A DNA stretch of 64,000 nt from Rhizobium anhuiense (GTDB lineage Bacteria > Pseudomonadota > Alphaproteobacteria > Rhizobiales > Rhizobiaceae). The position numbers were made by a program, and so were the translations under genes. Location of the stretch: assembly GCF_003985145.1 (NCBI RefSeq), contig NZ_ML133524.1, positions 186,001 to 250,000 of the forward strand, given 5' to 3'. This document shows positions 1-9,109 of the stretch, piece by piece (within the stretch, counting starts at the first letter, position 1; every line of letters begins with the position of its first letter). The notes under the pieces were generated by a model. The model did no database searches and had not been told where the DNA came from. It saw only the letters and a list, made by a program, of their open reading frames with translations.

Positions 1-580
1 GTAGCAAACCGGGCGGAACCTGGAAGGTGACGGCCGACGGTCCATCCGGCGAGCCGACGCGCTGTTGGCCGATCGGGCGGTTGTTGAGATAGACGGTCAC
101 CGCCGAGGCCTCAGGCGCGACGACGATCGCATTCTGGTAGGCGAAGGTAAAGCTTGCCTTGGCCGCCGCCTGTTCCGGCGTCAGATAGACCGACCATGAC
201 CGGCGATCGTATTCGCCACTGAGATCCAGTTTCGAAAAGGGCACGACATAGCGACGGACATCGCCGGAGCGCGGCGGCGCAGCGGTATTTGCCGCCGCGG
301 CTGGCTGGAGCGCGGGTGCTGCCAGTTGCGGCTGGACGACAATCGTCGGAGGAACGGCTGCGGGAGCAGGAGCGGCCGGCGTTGCAGGTGCGGGTGTTAC
401 GGAAACCGGAGGCGTGCCGGGAGCGGGTGCAGGGGCTGTCGGCGGCGTGGGTGGCGTCAATCTCGGGGTAACGGATGCCCCGGGTGGCCGCTCGCCGGAC
501 ATGTCGAAGGGCGCCGTCTGCGCCTGGGCAAAGGCGGAGGCATTCAGCAGGAGAAGCGAGGCGGCGACGATCCTTCTCAT
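1..580 (-). CDS. bcsB: Cellulose synthase periplasmic subunit BcsB (5' part only)
   Basis: The gene starts at 580 and runs off the left edge, so only about 193 N-terminal residues are visible. The start codon overlaps the bcsA stop in an ATGA arrangement (bases 577-580), typical of translational coupling. The product has a cleavable signal peptide (about residues 1-20, MRRIVAASLLLLNASAFAQA) and then a long Pro/Ala-rich linker. The first folded part reads RRYVVPFSKLDLSGEYDRRS, and later NRPIGQQ, resembling the start of BcsB jelly-roll/CBD modules. BcsB is the periplasmic partner that guides the glucan chain leaving BcsA. The call rests on these features plus its position after bcsA. Confidence 0.85.
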   Translation of the reverse strand, partial: MRRIVAASLLLLNASAFAQAQTAPFDMSGERPPGASVTPRLTPPTPPTAPAPAPGTPPVSVTPAPATPAAPAPAAVPPTIVVQPQLAAPALQPAAAANTAAPPRSGDVRRYVVPFSKLDLSGEYDRRSWSVYLTPEQAAAKASFTFAYQNAIVVAPEASAVTVYLNNRPIGQQRVGSPDGPSAVTFQVPPGLL

Positions 581-2769
581 CCGGCATTGACCTTTGCCGC
601 CCGCTGCTGGGCTTCCCGCTCCGGCCGCATGCTGCGGAAGAAGTAAATGAGGCCGCGGCTCGTCTGGTAGAACGACAGGCCGAGGAACCAGATGGTGCCG
701 CGGATCAGGCCGGGATTGCGGCGGCGCGAGGCCTGAAACTCGGTCCACTGACCGGAATTGGCAAACATCAGGTCGGCGATCAGGCGATGGTCGAGCGCGC
801 TTTTCGGCACGTACTGGCAGCCGACATTGCTGATGTCGCCCGACGGCTCGATGTTGCGGACGATGAGCGGCAGGGTTTCCAGATCGGCGCCGCTATAGGG
901 TCGGAAGCGGATTTCGCCGAGTGCGCCGACCAGCATCTCGTCGAGTTGCTTGTTGAAGATGTGAAGCCTCGCACCGTGGACGGAAACGTCCTCGATCGAA
1001 GCCGCGTACCACTTGCCGTTGGCGCCGAATTCGCAGCGCCGGTTAACTCGGACGCGGCGGGACAAGGCGCGCTCGCCGCGTTCCGACACGACACCCAGCG
1101 CGCAACCGGCCATGATCAGGTTGATGAGGTTCCAGCCGCCGACGACGAGCGTGACGTCGGCTTTATAAGGCTCGGCATAGATCCTGTAGATGGTGATGAT
1201 GAGCGCGACGATCTGTACCGCAAAGATGACGAAGAACGGACGGCTGATCTCCGACAGACGGCTGACGGCGATCGATTCATCCTTGGCGGTGACCTTGAAG
1301 GTCGGCTTCCTCGGATTGAGCATGACGGAGACCACGGCCGGCAGCAGATGTACGGTCTGGACATATTCGTACAGCTCGGAAATCCAGGGCCAGCGGAACG
1401 ACCCGTAGAGGTAGTTCTGCATCATCAGGTTCACGAGCATGTAGGCCAGCGTATAGGCAAGGAACTCGCCGCCGGAGGCGGTGAAGATCTCCAGATCGAA
1501 GAACAGGTAGAAGAGCGGCGCAAACAGGAAGATCGTCCGCGGGAACGGGAAGAGCCAGAAAAGCGTAGACGACATGTAGCAGAAGCGCTGCGGGATCGTC
1601 AGGCCGCGCTTCAGAAGCGGGAAGCGAAAGCGCAGGATCTGCATCATGCCCTGCGCCCAGCGGCTGCGCTGACCGATGAAGCTTGCGAAGGTGGCCGGCT
1701 GCAGGCCGGCGATCAGCGGCTTGTCGACATAGATGCTGTTCCAGCCGCTGCCATGAAGCGCTAGCGCCGTCTCGCAATCCTCGGTGATGCTGATGCCGGA
1801 AAAGCCGTTCTGGGATTCGAGCGCCTTGCGGCTCAGAACCGCCGCCGAGCCGCAGAAGAAGGCGGCGTTCCATTTATCGAGGCCGCGCTGGATGATGCCG
1901 TAGAACATCTCGTTCTCGCTCGGCATCTTGTCGAACGTGCGCAGATTGCGCTCCAGCGGATCGGGATTGATGAAGAAGTGCGGGGTCTGGACGAGGAAGA
2001 GCTTCGGATCGTCTTCGAAATAACCGACGGTCTCGAGCAGGAAATCGCGAGCCGGCGCGTGGTCGGCATCGAAGACGGCGATGAGTTCGCCGGTCGAATG
2101 TTTCATGCCGTTGTTGAGATTGCCGGCCTTGGCGTGCTCGTTGCGGTCGCGCGTGAGGTAGCTGACGTCGAGATCCTGACAGAGTTGCTTCAGCTCGATA
2201 TGGCGGGCGGCAGCCGCCTGGGCTTCGAGCAGCTTGCCGGAATTGCGCTTCTGCAAGGTGCCGCCGTCGTCGAGCAGCCAGACATGCAGCTTCTCGGCCG
2301 GATAATCCATGGCCTTGGCGGCGGCGAGCGTGTTTCCGAGAAGCCCGGCATCCTCGTTATAGGACGGTACGAAGACATCGACATGCGGCAGACGCCCGGG
2401 ATTGGCGGCACGCGAGGGGCGCGGCGGCAGCGGTGTGGCGACGATGAAAAGGCTGAGCGCCAGCATCGCGACGCTATACATTTCGGCGAGATAGAGCAGC
2501 AGGCCGGGAATGAAATTCTCAGGCTGGTTCATAGGCGGCAGCGTATTGGTGGTGCGCCAATAGACATAACGCAGCACGATCGAAGTGCCGAAGGCAAGCG
2601 CCACGAGGCGCCACGTCCCCTCGCCCTTCAAGACCTTGATCACCGCCATGACGGTTACCACGGTGATGCTGGTGATGAGCTGGGTCTGCAGGTTGACCGG
2701 CAGCGTGATCAGCACGATCAGGCAGAGCGAAACCACGGCCCATATGATGACACTGCGGGCTTTGCGCAT
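577..2769 (-). CDS. bcsA: Cellulose synthase catalytic subunit BcsA, UDP-forming
   Basis: Inner-membrane family-2 glycosyltransferase that polymerises UDP-glucose into beta-1,4-glucan. All GT2 signatures are visible (numbered from the chosen start): DDG at about 167-169, DAD at 234-236, TED at 329-331 and QRSRW at 367-371. The gating motif FKVTAKD follows. A C-terminal PilZ domain has RVNRR and DVSVHG (about 574-599), so activation by cyclic di-GMP is expected. Hydrophobic segments flank the catalytic domain on both sides. An upstream in-frame ATG at 2793 exists, but the one at 2769 is preceded by GAAGGAACG and starts MRKARSVIIW directly before the first membrane segment, so I prefer it. Length 730 aa is normal. 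Cotranscribed with bcsN and bcsB. Confidence 0.95.
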   Translation of the reverse strand: MRKARSVIIWAVVSLCLIVLITLPVNLQTQLITSITVVTVMAVIKVLKGEGTWRLVALAFGTSIVLRYVYWRTTNTLPPMNQPENFIPGLLLYLAEMYSVAMLALSLFIVATPLPPRPSRAANPGRLPHVDVFVPSYNEDAGLLGNTLAAAKAMDYPAEKLHVWLLDDGGTLQKRNSGKLLEAQAAAARHIELKQLCQDLDVSYLTRDRNEHAKAGNLNNGMKHSTGELIAVFDADHAPARDFLLETVGYFEDDPKLFLVQTPHFFINPDPLERNLRTFDKMPSENEMFYGIIQRGLDKWNAAFFCGSAAVLSRKALESQNGFSGISITEDCETALALHGSGWNSIYVDKPLIAGLQPATFASFIGQRSRWAQGMMQILRFRFPLLKRGLTIPQRFCYMSSTLFWLFPFPRTIFLFAPLFYLFFDLEIFTASGGEFLAYTLAYMLVNLMMQNYLYGSFRWPWISELYEYVQTVHLLPAVVSVMLNPRKPTFKVTAKDESIAVSRLSEISRPFFVIFAVQIVALIITIYRIYAEPYKADVTLVVGGWNLINLIMAGCALGVVSERGERALSRRVRVNRRCEFGANGKWYAASIEDVSVHGARLHIFNKQLDEMLVGALGEIRFRPYSGADLETLPLIVRNIEPSGDISNVGCQYVPKSALDHRLIADLMFANSGQWTEFQASRRRNPGLIRGTIWFLGLSFYQTSRGLIYFFRSMRPEREAQQRAAKVNAG

Positions 2770-2826
2770 CGTCGTTCCTTCGAAGTTGCTCAACCAGGGC
2801 GCCTTCCGGCGCCCCTGGCATGCTCA

Positions 2827-3807
2827 CTATTTCCGGCAGGCGGCCGTCATGGCCGCGTCGCCTATACAGTCCGGCGAAGGCACGGTGACGCCGATCGCCC
2901 TTGCCGATTGTTGGTTCGGCGCAGGCGCGGCATCCGGCTTTGCGCTCGTCTGTGGCGCCTCGCCCGGCAGCGGCACGCGCGGGCCAATGGGCGCGGGCAT
3001 AGGTGCTGCGCCTTGAGCCGGTTGCGAGGTCGGGGTCTTGCGAAGAGGCGTTGCCCGCGGCCGGCTGACAATCGCGGGCGCCGGCTCATAGCCGATCGGC
3101 ATCGGACTGGCGCGATAACCGCCCTCGTCGGGATAGATCGGCGCGCCGCTGCGCCCGAGCGCACCATCGGCGGGCGGCGGATTGCCGTAAGGATTCCAGA
3201 TCTCGCCGTCGAACGTGCCTGATACGGTGTAGCCGTAGACAATGCCGAGCAGCTGACGCTCGGTAGCACTCGCATCGCAGAGACGCAGACGCAGCTGGAT
3301 CATGCCGAAATTGCGCGCCTGGGTATTGGCGGCGGCACTCGACCGGATCTGTTGCCAGGCATAGATGCAGGTGTCGCCTGCGCGGCTGCGGCCGGCGGCA
3401 TAGCCGAAGGGCCCATAAGCGTTTTGCAGGAAGGTCGCCGAGGTCGCCATCGGCACACCGGGGGCCGAGCGGGCCACCTCGCGGGTAATGCCGCTCTCGT
3501 TGATCATGCTGAAGCCGGCATTGCCGGTGCCGGGATTGGCGCCGGAAGCGCCGAGGAACTGGACCTTGAGGAAATTCTGACCGGGCACGGCGGATGAGGT
3601 AAACAGCGAGATCGTCTGCTCGACGCCGTTGCCGCGCTTGCGCTCGACGACGCTGACGATCGACGGGCCGCCCGGCGGCGGCAGGACCAGCGCCTTTTCA
3701 GGCGCCACGGTTTCCGGCCCGGAAGGCTGATGCACACCGCCGGTCGACGTGCAGCCGGCCATCACGCCTGCCACGGCCATCAGCGATATCGTCTTCCGCA
3801 AACGCAT
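2827..3807 (-). CDS. bcsN: Cellulose biosynthesis lipoprotein BcsN
   Basis: First gene of the visible cellulose operon, 57 bp upstream of bcsA. The protein begins MRLRKTISLMAVAGVMAGC, a lipoprotein signal with a lipobox ending at Cys19, so it should be anchored in a membrane facing the periplasm. The middle part is rich in Gly/Ser and the C-terminal third is Pro/Ala-rich and probably disordered. BcsN is a rhizobial/agrobacterial accessory protein of cellulose synthesis with no known biochemical activity. The frame is open further upstream: an ATG at 3897 would add 30 residues and hide the signal peptide, so 3807 is preferred although its ribosome binding site is poor. Confidence 0.8.
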   Translation of the reverse strand: MRLRKTISLMAVAGVMAGCTSTGGVHQPSGPETVAPEKALVLPPPGGPSIVSVVERKRGNGVEQTISLFTSSAVPGQNFLKVQFLGASGANPGTGNAGFSMINESGITREVARSAPGVPMATSATFLQNAYGPFGYAAGRSRAGDTCIYAWQQIRSSAAANTQARNFGMIQLRLRLCDASATERQLLGIVYGYTVSGTFDGEIWNPYGNPPPADGALGRSGAPIYPDEGGYRASPMPIGYEPAPAIVSRPRATPLRKTPTSQPAQGAAPMPAPIGPRVPLPGEAPQTSAKPDAAPAPNQQSARAIGVTVPSPDCIGDAAMTAACRK

Positions 3808-4133
3808 GTTTCGAGCCGCCGCAATCGTCTTTTCAGATATCCATTCGCGAACCGAAACGCGACGGACCTTCGAATCAACGACCACCCGGCCGTTCATCCG
3901 ACATAAACCGCCAGCATGGTTAATGAAGAGTAAAAAAGAACGAGCCGCTGATATCACCGGAGGGAATCACACTGGACGTTATTCGGACAGCTCAACCGTA
4001 TGATGCACAAACCAGTTTCGCAACACCTCAACCGCTCTCATTGCGCGTGTCTCCGTCCGGCAAAAGTCAGTGGGGAACTATGCCGCATGGCCGGCGTTGC
4101 GTTGATGTCTGGGTAGGAAAAGGAGAATATCCC

Positions 4134-4448
4134 ATGCGCAAGATCATGCTGGCTGCGGCCGCCATGCTGACCATCAGCTCCGCCGCCTTCGCGCAGAGCA
4201 CCGTCATCGTCACCGATCCCGCACCGACCGGCTCCGTGGTATTGCCCGGCGAAGTGCGCACCTATGTGATGGAGCAAACCGCGCCGTCCGTCGTCTATGA
4301 AGGCGATATCGCAGTCGGCGCGACACTGCCCGATACCGTCGAAGTGCATACCGTGCCCAACGTCGACGGCTACGGCTACACCGTCGTCAACGAGCGGCGC
4401 GTGATCGTCGACCCGAAGACGCACCGCATAATCCAGGTCCTGGAATAA
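4134..4448 (+). CDS. Small secreted DUF1236-type protein
   Basis: A 104-residue protein with a clear signal peptide (MRKIMLAAAAMLTISSAAFA) and a short beta-rich mature part containing VNERRVIVDPKTHRIIQVLE at the C-terminus, the typical ending of DUF1236 proteins common in rhizobia. It probably sits in the periplasm; function unknown. The start at 4134 is chosen because AAGGAGAA lies just upstream; the frame is open further upstream but without a better signal. It stands alone, divergent from the bcs operon. The 326 bp between bcsN and this gene is relatively AT-rich and must hold both promoters; I recognise no site in it. Confidence 0.75.
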   Translation: MRKIMLAAAAMLTISSAAFAQSTVIVTDPAPTGSVVLPGEVRTYVMEQTAPSVVYEGDIAVGATLPDTVEVHTVPNVDGYGYTVVNERRVIVDPKTHRIIQVLE

Positions 4449-4477
4449 TCTGATCTAACTGTGGACGTGCGGCCGTC

Positions 4478-4593
4478 TAGAACAGGATGTTTTTTGGGCC
4501 CGGCCAGCCTAAAATCTAAATCCTGTTCTAAATTAAGGAGTAGAACATGATGTCGTGCGAAAACCGCACACACTTTTCGGCATTATGATCTAG
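4478..4593. repeat. Palindromic intergenic repeat of rhizobial type
   Basis: Two stem-loops in a row. The first has perfect 11-bp arms at 4478-4488 and 4520-4530 (TAGAACAGGAT and its complement). The second has arms at about 4541-4552 and 4581-4592 around a GAAAACCGCACACACTTTTC core. Its layout matches the dispersed mosaic palindromes of Rhizobiaceae. It lies downstream of both the DUF1236 gene and the convergent histidine kinase, so it may also act as a terminator. Confidence 0.7.
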
Positions 4594-4598
4594 CGGCT

Positions 4599-6245
4599 TC
4601 ACGTCCGCTCATCTTCCATCCTCACCGGCACATTCAGAAGTTCACGAATCTTGTGGGCGAGCTGCTCCAGGCTGAAGGGCTTGGCGAGCAGGGAAACGCC
4701 GTGATCGAGCACACCATTGTGGACGATGGCATTGCGGGTGTAGCCCGTCGTGTAGAGGATCCGGATCGCCGGCCATTTTTCCTGGACGACATCGGCAAGC
4801 TGGCGTCCGCTCATCTGCGGCATGACGATATCGGTGAAGATCAGGTCGACTGCCGCATTCTCCTCCAGAAGCAAAAGCGCCTCCATACCGCTTGCCGCCT
4901 GCAATACGGTGTAACCGAGTTCATGCAGGCTTTCTGCGGTCATGGTGCGGACGTTCTCATCATCCTCCACCACCAGGATCGTATCGTTGACGCTGCCCTG
5001 AGGAAGCGGCTGAGCGCCGGCGGCGCTCAAGCGGGCGTCCGTCGCGCCGACATGACGGGGAAGATAGATCTTCACCGTCGTGCCCCTGTCGATTTCCGAA
5101 TAGATCTTGATGTGGCCGCCGCTCTGCTTGATGTAGCCGTAAACCTGGCTAAGGCCGAGACCGGTGCCCTTGCCGGGTCCCTTGGTCGTGTAGAACGGGT
5201 CGAAGGCGCGCTCGATCACCTCCGGCGACATGCCGGTGCCGGTATCGGTGATGCTGATCATCACATACTGGCCGGCCTCCACCTCCGAATGCATGCGCGA
5301 ATAGCGCTCGTCGAGTTCGGTATTGGCGGTCTCGATCGTCAGATTTCCGCCGCCCGGCATGGCATCACGGGCGTTGACGGCCAGGTTCAGAATAGCGTTC
5401 TCGAGCTGGCTCAGATCGGCAAAGCTTGGCCAGAGGCCACCGGCGAGCACGGTCTCGATCCGGATCTGCTCGCCGAGCGTGCGCCGTAGCAGCTCGGACA
5501 TGCCGCCGACCAGCTTGTTGAGGTCGATCACTTCAGGCGCGAGCGGCTGCTGGCGCGAGAAGGCGAGAAGGCGCGCGGTCAGAACGGCCGCCCTCTGCGC
5601 GCCGTCTTTGGCGTTCTGGATGGAATTCAGCAGCCGGGGATCCTCGTTGCCGGTCAGGCGCCGCTGGGCGAGATCGAGGTTACCGATGATGATCGCCAGC
5701 ATGTTGTTGAAATCGTGAGCGACGCCGCCGGTCAGCTGTCCGATCGTCTCCATCTTCTGCAACTGGCGGACCTGCGCCTGAGCGGCAGCATTCTCTTCCA
5801 TCTCGTGCCGGAGCTCGGCCGTGCGCTGGACCACCGTCTCTTCGAGGCGCGTGTTGAAGCTGTTGAGCTCGTTGCGAAGGCGGCTCTGCCGCTCATGGGC
5901 GATAATGATCATCTCCATCAGGCCGACGATGATCGCGGCATTGATGAGATAAGTGGAAAGACCGACCCATTGGCCGGCGCTGACCGGCCAGAAAATATTG
6001 TGCGGCTCGACGAAAAATTGCTGGACGATGAAAGCGGCAAGCATGGCCGCGACAAGGCCCGGCCCGGCGCCGCCGATGAAACTTGCGAGCAATATCGCCG
6101 GAAGGAAGCTCAGAAAGGGAAAGCCGGAGAGATAGTCGCTGGCGGCAAGCCTCAAAAGAAACGTCAGACCAACGAAGGCAACGGCAAGCGGGTAGGTAAA
6201 ACCCGGCCTGTGACGCAGCCAATCCGTGGCACTCAGCAAATCCAT
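4599..6245 (-). CDS. Hybrid sensor histidine kinase with membrane-bound N-terminus
   Basis: 548 residues. Residues 15-115 contain about four hydrophobic segments resembling a DUF4118/KdpD-like sensor module (the family match is an inference). A coiled-coil linker (about 118-165) follows, then the phosphoacceptor box GGVAHDFNN with His177. The HATPase shows NLAVNARDAMP (about 287-297), DTGTGM (334-339) and GTGLGL (360-365). A C-terminal receiver domain has the acidic pair in VVEDDE, the phosphoacceptor Asp472 in FTDIVMP and a conserved KPF. The start at 6245 is the first Met after the repeat-derived upstream sequence and has AAGGGG upstream. The frame is open to 6404, but that extension is translated repeat DNA. 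It is divergent from the single-domain receiver at 6630, a likely partner. The stimulus is unknown. Confidence 0.88.
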   Translation of the reverse strand: MDLLSATDWLRHRPGFTYPLAVAFVGLTFLLRLAASDYLSGFPFLSFLPAILLASFIGGAGPGLVAAMLAAFIVQQFFVEPHNIFWPVSAGQWVGLSTYLINAAIIVGLMEMIIIAHERQSRLRNELNSFNTRLEETVVQRTAELRHEMEENAAAQAQVRQLQKMETIGQLTGGVAHDFNNMLAIIIGNLDLAQRRLTGNEDPRLLNSIQNAKDGAQRAAVLTARLLAFSRQQPLAPEVIDLNKLVGGMSELLRRTLGEQIRIETVLAGGLWPSFADLSQLENAILNLAVNARDAMPGGGNLTIETANTELDERYSRMHSEVEAGQYVMISITDTGTGMSPEVIERAFDPFYTTKGPGKGTGLGLSQVYGYIKQSGGHIKIYSEIDRGTTVKIYLPRHVGATDARLSAAGAQPLPQGSVNDTILVVEDDENVRTMTAESLHELGYTVLQAASGMEALLLLEENAAVDLIFTDIVMPQMSGRQLADVVQEKWPAIRILYTTGYTRNAIVHNGVLDHGVSLLAKPFSLEQLAHKIRELLNVPVRMEDERT

Positions 6246-6259
6246 CCGACACCCCTTCT

Positions 6260-6365
6260 TACAGCACCGCCATGTCTTTTCAGACGCGCAAAAGACGCTG
6301 TAACACTTTGGATTTCTGCATAATTTTATCCCGAAATCGATTCGGATTTCAGGAATTATGCAGCA
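6260..6365. repeat. Palindromic intergenic repeat, copy 1 of the main family
   Basis: Contains the family's two stems: one around TCTTTTCAGACGCGCAAAAGA and one around TGCATAATT...AATTATGCA with a GAAATCGATTCGGATTTC loop. It begins 15 bp upstream of the histidine kinase start, so it is in the kinase leader or promoter. Confidence 0.75.
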
Positions 6366-6492
6366 AGTGGCCGTTGCGCGGCCGGCATCCCAGCTTTTGC
6401 ACATCGAATTTCAACCGGCAATATGCTGTTTCTCACACTGCCGGGCACGACGTCTTGACGAGCCGTGCAAGCGGTCCACATAAACCATCATG

Positions 6493-6603
6493 CCTACGCA
6501 TCGTGCTTTCCGAAAATCAGAATCGATTTTTGGAAAGCACGATGCGTAGGTTTAAAGTGTCGGAGCGTCCTTTGTGCATCCGAAAGGACGCACGGCGCTC
6601 TAG
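6493..6603. repeat. Palindromic intergenic repeat, copy 2, opposite orientation
   Basis: Near-perfect long hairpin 6493-6550: arms begin CCTACGCATCGTGCTTTCC and meet around CGAAAATCAGAATCGATTTT. A second smaller hairpin lies at about 6562-6601. It ends 27 bp before the receiver gene start. With copy 1 it fills most of the 384-bp divergent promoter region between the two signalling genes. Confidence 0.8.
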
Positions 6604-6629
6604 CAAGGGGGCAATGGGTGGACCGGATC

Positions 6630-6977
6630 ATGAAAGACATATTCATCGTCGAAGACGACGCGCTGATTGCCATGCTGCTCGAGGACATGCTCGCCGATCT
6701 GGGTTACCGGGTCTGCGCCAGCGCGCCCGATCTGGAGCGGGCGCTGGCAACCGCCAGGGATACGGAGTTCGACGCTGCCATACTCGACGTCTCGCTGGCC
6801 GGGCAGAGTTCACTACCGGTCGCAAAGCTGCTCGACGAACGCGGCAAACCCTATCTCTACGCGACGGGATACGGCACCGCGCCTGATGGCAGCAGCCCCA
6901 GCACATTGCCCGTGCTGCAAAAACCCTTCCAGCTTAGCGAACTCGAACAGGCGATGAAGCGACTGACCGAAGCCTGA
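6630..6977 (+). CDS. Single-domain response regulator (receiver only)
   Basis: 115 residues, a complete CheY-like receiver with no output domain. It starts MKDIFIVEDD; the conserved acidic residues are Asp9/Asp10, the phosphoacceptor is Asp53 in AAILDVS, Thr79 is in ATG and Lys98 is in LQKPF. A GGGTGG stretch lies about 10 nt before the ATG; the frame is open upstream only through the repeat element. Such proteins act by protein contact or as phosphate sinks. Its divergent placement next to a hybrid kinase (ending in the same type of domain) suggests they work in one phosphorelay; that is inference. Confidence 0.85.
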   Translation: MKDIFIVEDDALIAMLLEDMLADLGYRVCASAPDLERALATARDTEFDAAILDVSLAGQSSLPVAKLLDERGKPYLYATGYGTAPDGSSPSTLPVLQKPFQLSELEQAMKRLTEA

Positions 6978-6983
6978 AGCGGT

Positions 6984-7523
6984 TCAGCGCACCTGGTCGA
7001 GCAGGCGCTTGCATTCCAGGAGATCGTAGAGCGCCTCCTGCAGTAGCGCCCTGTCTTCCTTGCCGACGCTCGACTTGCCGATCGAAACTTCCTGCTCGTC
7101 GTCTCCAGCGACGAAATTGAAGAATCGGCGGGTGATCGGCGGCTTGGCGCGGCCGACGATCTGATCTTCGTCGGCCATGCCGACGCGCGGTTCGCCGGCA
7201 CCGGCATCCTGCACGCCCGAGGCAAGCGCCTCGACGCTGGCGAGATCGCCGTGGCCGACCGATATGACGAACTTGTTGCCGTTGGTCTTCAGAAGCTTCT
7301 GCACACCCTTGATCGTATAGCCGTGATCATAGAGCAGATGCCGGATGCCCTTGAGGAGATCCACGTCCTCCGGCCGGTAATAACGACGGCCGCCGCCGCG
7401 CTTCATCGGCTTTATCTGGGGAAAACGCGTTTCCCAGAAGCGCAGCACATGCTGCGGCAGATCAAGATCGTCTGCGACTTCGCTGATGGTGCGAAAGGCA
7501 TCGGGGCTCTTGTCCAACGTCAT
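6984..7523 (-). CDS. MerR-family transcriptional regulator
   Basis: 179 residues. The N-terminal winged helix-turn-helix reads [20 protein letters not shown] and continues [10 protein letters not shown] with [20 protein letters not shown], a strongly conserved MerR DNA-binding signature (about residues 10-80). The C-terminal half is not a recognised metal or drug binding domain and has no Cys cluster. The frame extends upstream to a TTG at 7574, but the ATG at 7523 is preceded by GAGGT and is the first ATG. It follows ihfA at 149 bp in the conserved alphaproteobacterial order plsX-fabH-ihfA-merR. Target unknown. Confidence 0.85.
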   Translation of the reverse strand: MTLDKSPDAFRTISEVADDLDLPQHVLRFWETRFPQIKPMKRGGGRRYYRPEDVDLLKGIRHLLYDHGYTIKGVQKLLKTNGNKFVISVGHGDLASVEALASGVQDAGAGEPRVGMADEDQIVGRAKPPITRRFFNFVAGDDEQEVSIGKSSVGKEDRALLQEALYDLLECKRLLDQVR

Positions 7524-7672
7524 ACTGCTACGCGACCTCGCGGCTCGATCCAACGGCGACTCATCATATTTCAACGGTTTGGCGTCGACAATTCAAGTCA
7601 TGTCTCGACGTTGCGCACAACGTTGGACAGTGCGAAAGCAAAAAACGCTGCTTAGAAACGGGAAGCCGATGA

Positions 7673-8011
7673 TCAGGGAGCCGGATTCTGCGGCTTCAGC
7701 TTGATCTTGCGAGCGACATGCGCCTTGAGGATGCGCGTCTTCAACACGTTCGACGCCTTGAAGGTCATGACACGGCGCGGGGAAATCGGAACCTCCTCGC
7801 CGGTCTTCGGGTTGCGGCCGATCCGCTCGTTCTTGTCGCGCACCTGGAAAGTGGCAAAGGAGGAAAGCTTGACGGTTTCACCGCGCACGATCGCATTGCA
7901 GATCTCGTCGATGACGGTTTCGACGAGTTCGGCAGATTCGGTCCGGGAAAGCCCGACCTTTCGGAAAACGGATTCCGCCAGGTCTGCTCGCGTCACTGTT
8001 TTTCCGGTCAT
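7673..8011 (-). CDS. ihfA: Integration host factor alpha subunit
   Basis: 112 residues, the usual length of IHF-alpha. It begins [20 protein letters not shown] and has the DNA-bending beta-arm with the intercalating-proline motif region [18 protein letters not shown]. It pairs with IHF-beta (not in this window) to bend DNA sharply at promoters and recombination sites. Start 8011 has GGGGAAACC upstream; the earlier in-frame Met at 8026 would add only five residues. Placed 106 bp after fabH. Confidence 0.95.
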   Translation of the reverse strand: MTGKTVTRADLAESVFRKVGLSRTESAELVETVIDEICNAIVRGETVKLSSFATFQVRDKNERIGRNPKTGEEVPISPRRVMTFKASNVLKTRILKAHVARKIKLKPQNPAP

Positions 8012-8117
8012 GGTTTCCCCGCCCACTACAAACTATTTTGTGAAATCGCACGAAGAGTATTTGTCTTGCGCCTTACGGTCAAGCTCTTGTTCGCCGCCAG
8101 TTTTTTAGGATTCCTGC

Positions 8118-9089
8118 CTACCAGCGCAGCAGAACGGCGCCCCAGGTAAAGCCGCCGCCCATCGCTTCGAGCATCACCAGGTCGCCCTTCTTGATGCGGC
8201 CGTCGCCGGCAGCGGTCGCCAGTGCGAGCGGGATCGAGGCGGCCGACGTGTTGCCGTGCAGGTCGACGGTTACGACGACTTTCGCCGCGTCGATGTTCAG
8301 CTTCTTCGCCGAACCATCGATGATGCGTCGATTGGCCTGGTGCGGCACCAGCCAGTCGAGATCATCGGCAGTGGTGCCGGTCGAATCGAAAGCCGCCTGA
8401 ATGACATCGGTGATCATGCCGACGGCATATTTGAAGACCTCACGGCCTTCCATGCGCAGCTTGCCGACAGTGCCGGTCGTCGACGGTCCGCCATCGACAT
8501 ACAGCTTTTCCTTATGCGAGCCGTCGGAACGCAGATGCGCGGTCAGCACGCCGCGGTCGGCAACGGTGCCCTCGCCTTCGGTCGCTTCGAGTATGATCGC
8601 GCCGGCGCCATCGCCGAAAAGCACGCAGGTGGTGCGGTCGTTCCAGTCGAGAATGCGCGAAAAAGTTTCGGCGCCGATGACGAGAACACGCTTGGCAAGC
8701 CCGCCGCGGATATAGGCATCTGCTGTGGTGACCGCATAGACGAAACCGGTGCAGACGGCCTGGACGTCGAAGGCGAAGCCGTGGCTCATGCCGAGACGGT
8801 TCTGGATGTTGACCGACGTTGCCGGAAAGGTGTTGTCCGGCGTCGAGGTGGCGCAGATGATGAGATCGATGTCGGCGGGCGTCAGACCGCCATTGGCAAG
8901 GGCTGCACGCGCGGCGGCCTCGCCGAGCGACGCCGTCGTTTCGTCATCACCGGCGATATAACGCTGGCGGATGCCGGTGCGCTGGACGATCCATTCGTCG
9001 GATGTGTCGACGATCGCCTCCATGTCACCATTGGTCATCACGCGCTTCGGAAGTGCGGCTCCGAACCCGCGAACCACTGAACGGATCAT
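8118..9089 (-). CDS. fabH: Beta-ketoacyl-ACP synthase III FabH
   Basis: 323 residues. Starts fatty acid chains by condensing acetyl-CoA (or another acyl-CoA) with malonyl-ACP. The catalytic triad is visible: Cys in [13 protein letters not shown] (about 113), His in [11 protein letters not shown] and Asn in [12 protein letters not shown]. The C-terminal sequence [13 protein letters not shown] is the family's usual end. Start 9089 ([10 protein letters not shown]) is chosen over the in-frame ATG at 9113, which would overlap plsX. It follows plsX by 20 bp, so the two are one operon. Confidence 0.96.
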   Translation of the reverse strand: MIRSVVRGFGAALPKRVMTNGDMEAIVDTSDEWIVQRTGIRQRYIAGDDETTASLGEAAARAALANGGLTPADIDLIICATSTPDNTFPATSVNIQNRLGMSHGFAFDVQAVCTGFVYAVTTADAYIRGGLAKRVLVIGAETFSRILDWNDRTTCVLFGDGAGAIILEATEGEGTVADRGVLTAHLRSDGSHKEKLYVDGGPSTTGTVGKLRMEGREVFKYAVGMITDVIQAAFDSTGTTADDLDWLVPHQANRRIIDGSAKKLNIDAAKVVVTVDLHGNTSAASIPLALATAAGDGRIKKGDLVMLEAMGGGFTWGAVLLRW

Positions 9090-9109
9090 ATTTGACTGAA
9101 CCCTATCGC

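Noticed and set aside
6246..6404. N-terminal extension of the histidine kinase
   Set aside because: It is translated palindromic repeat; similar peptides appear at other repeat copies.
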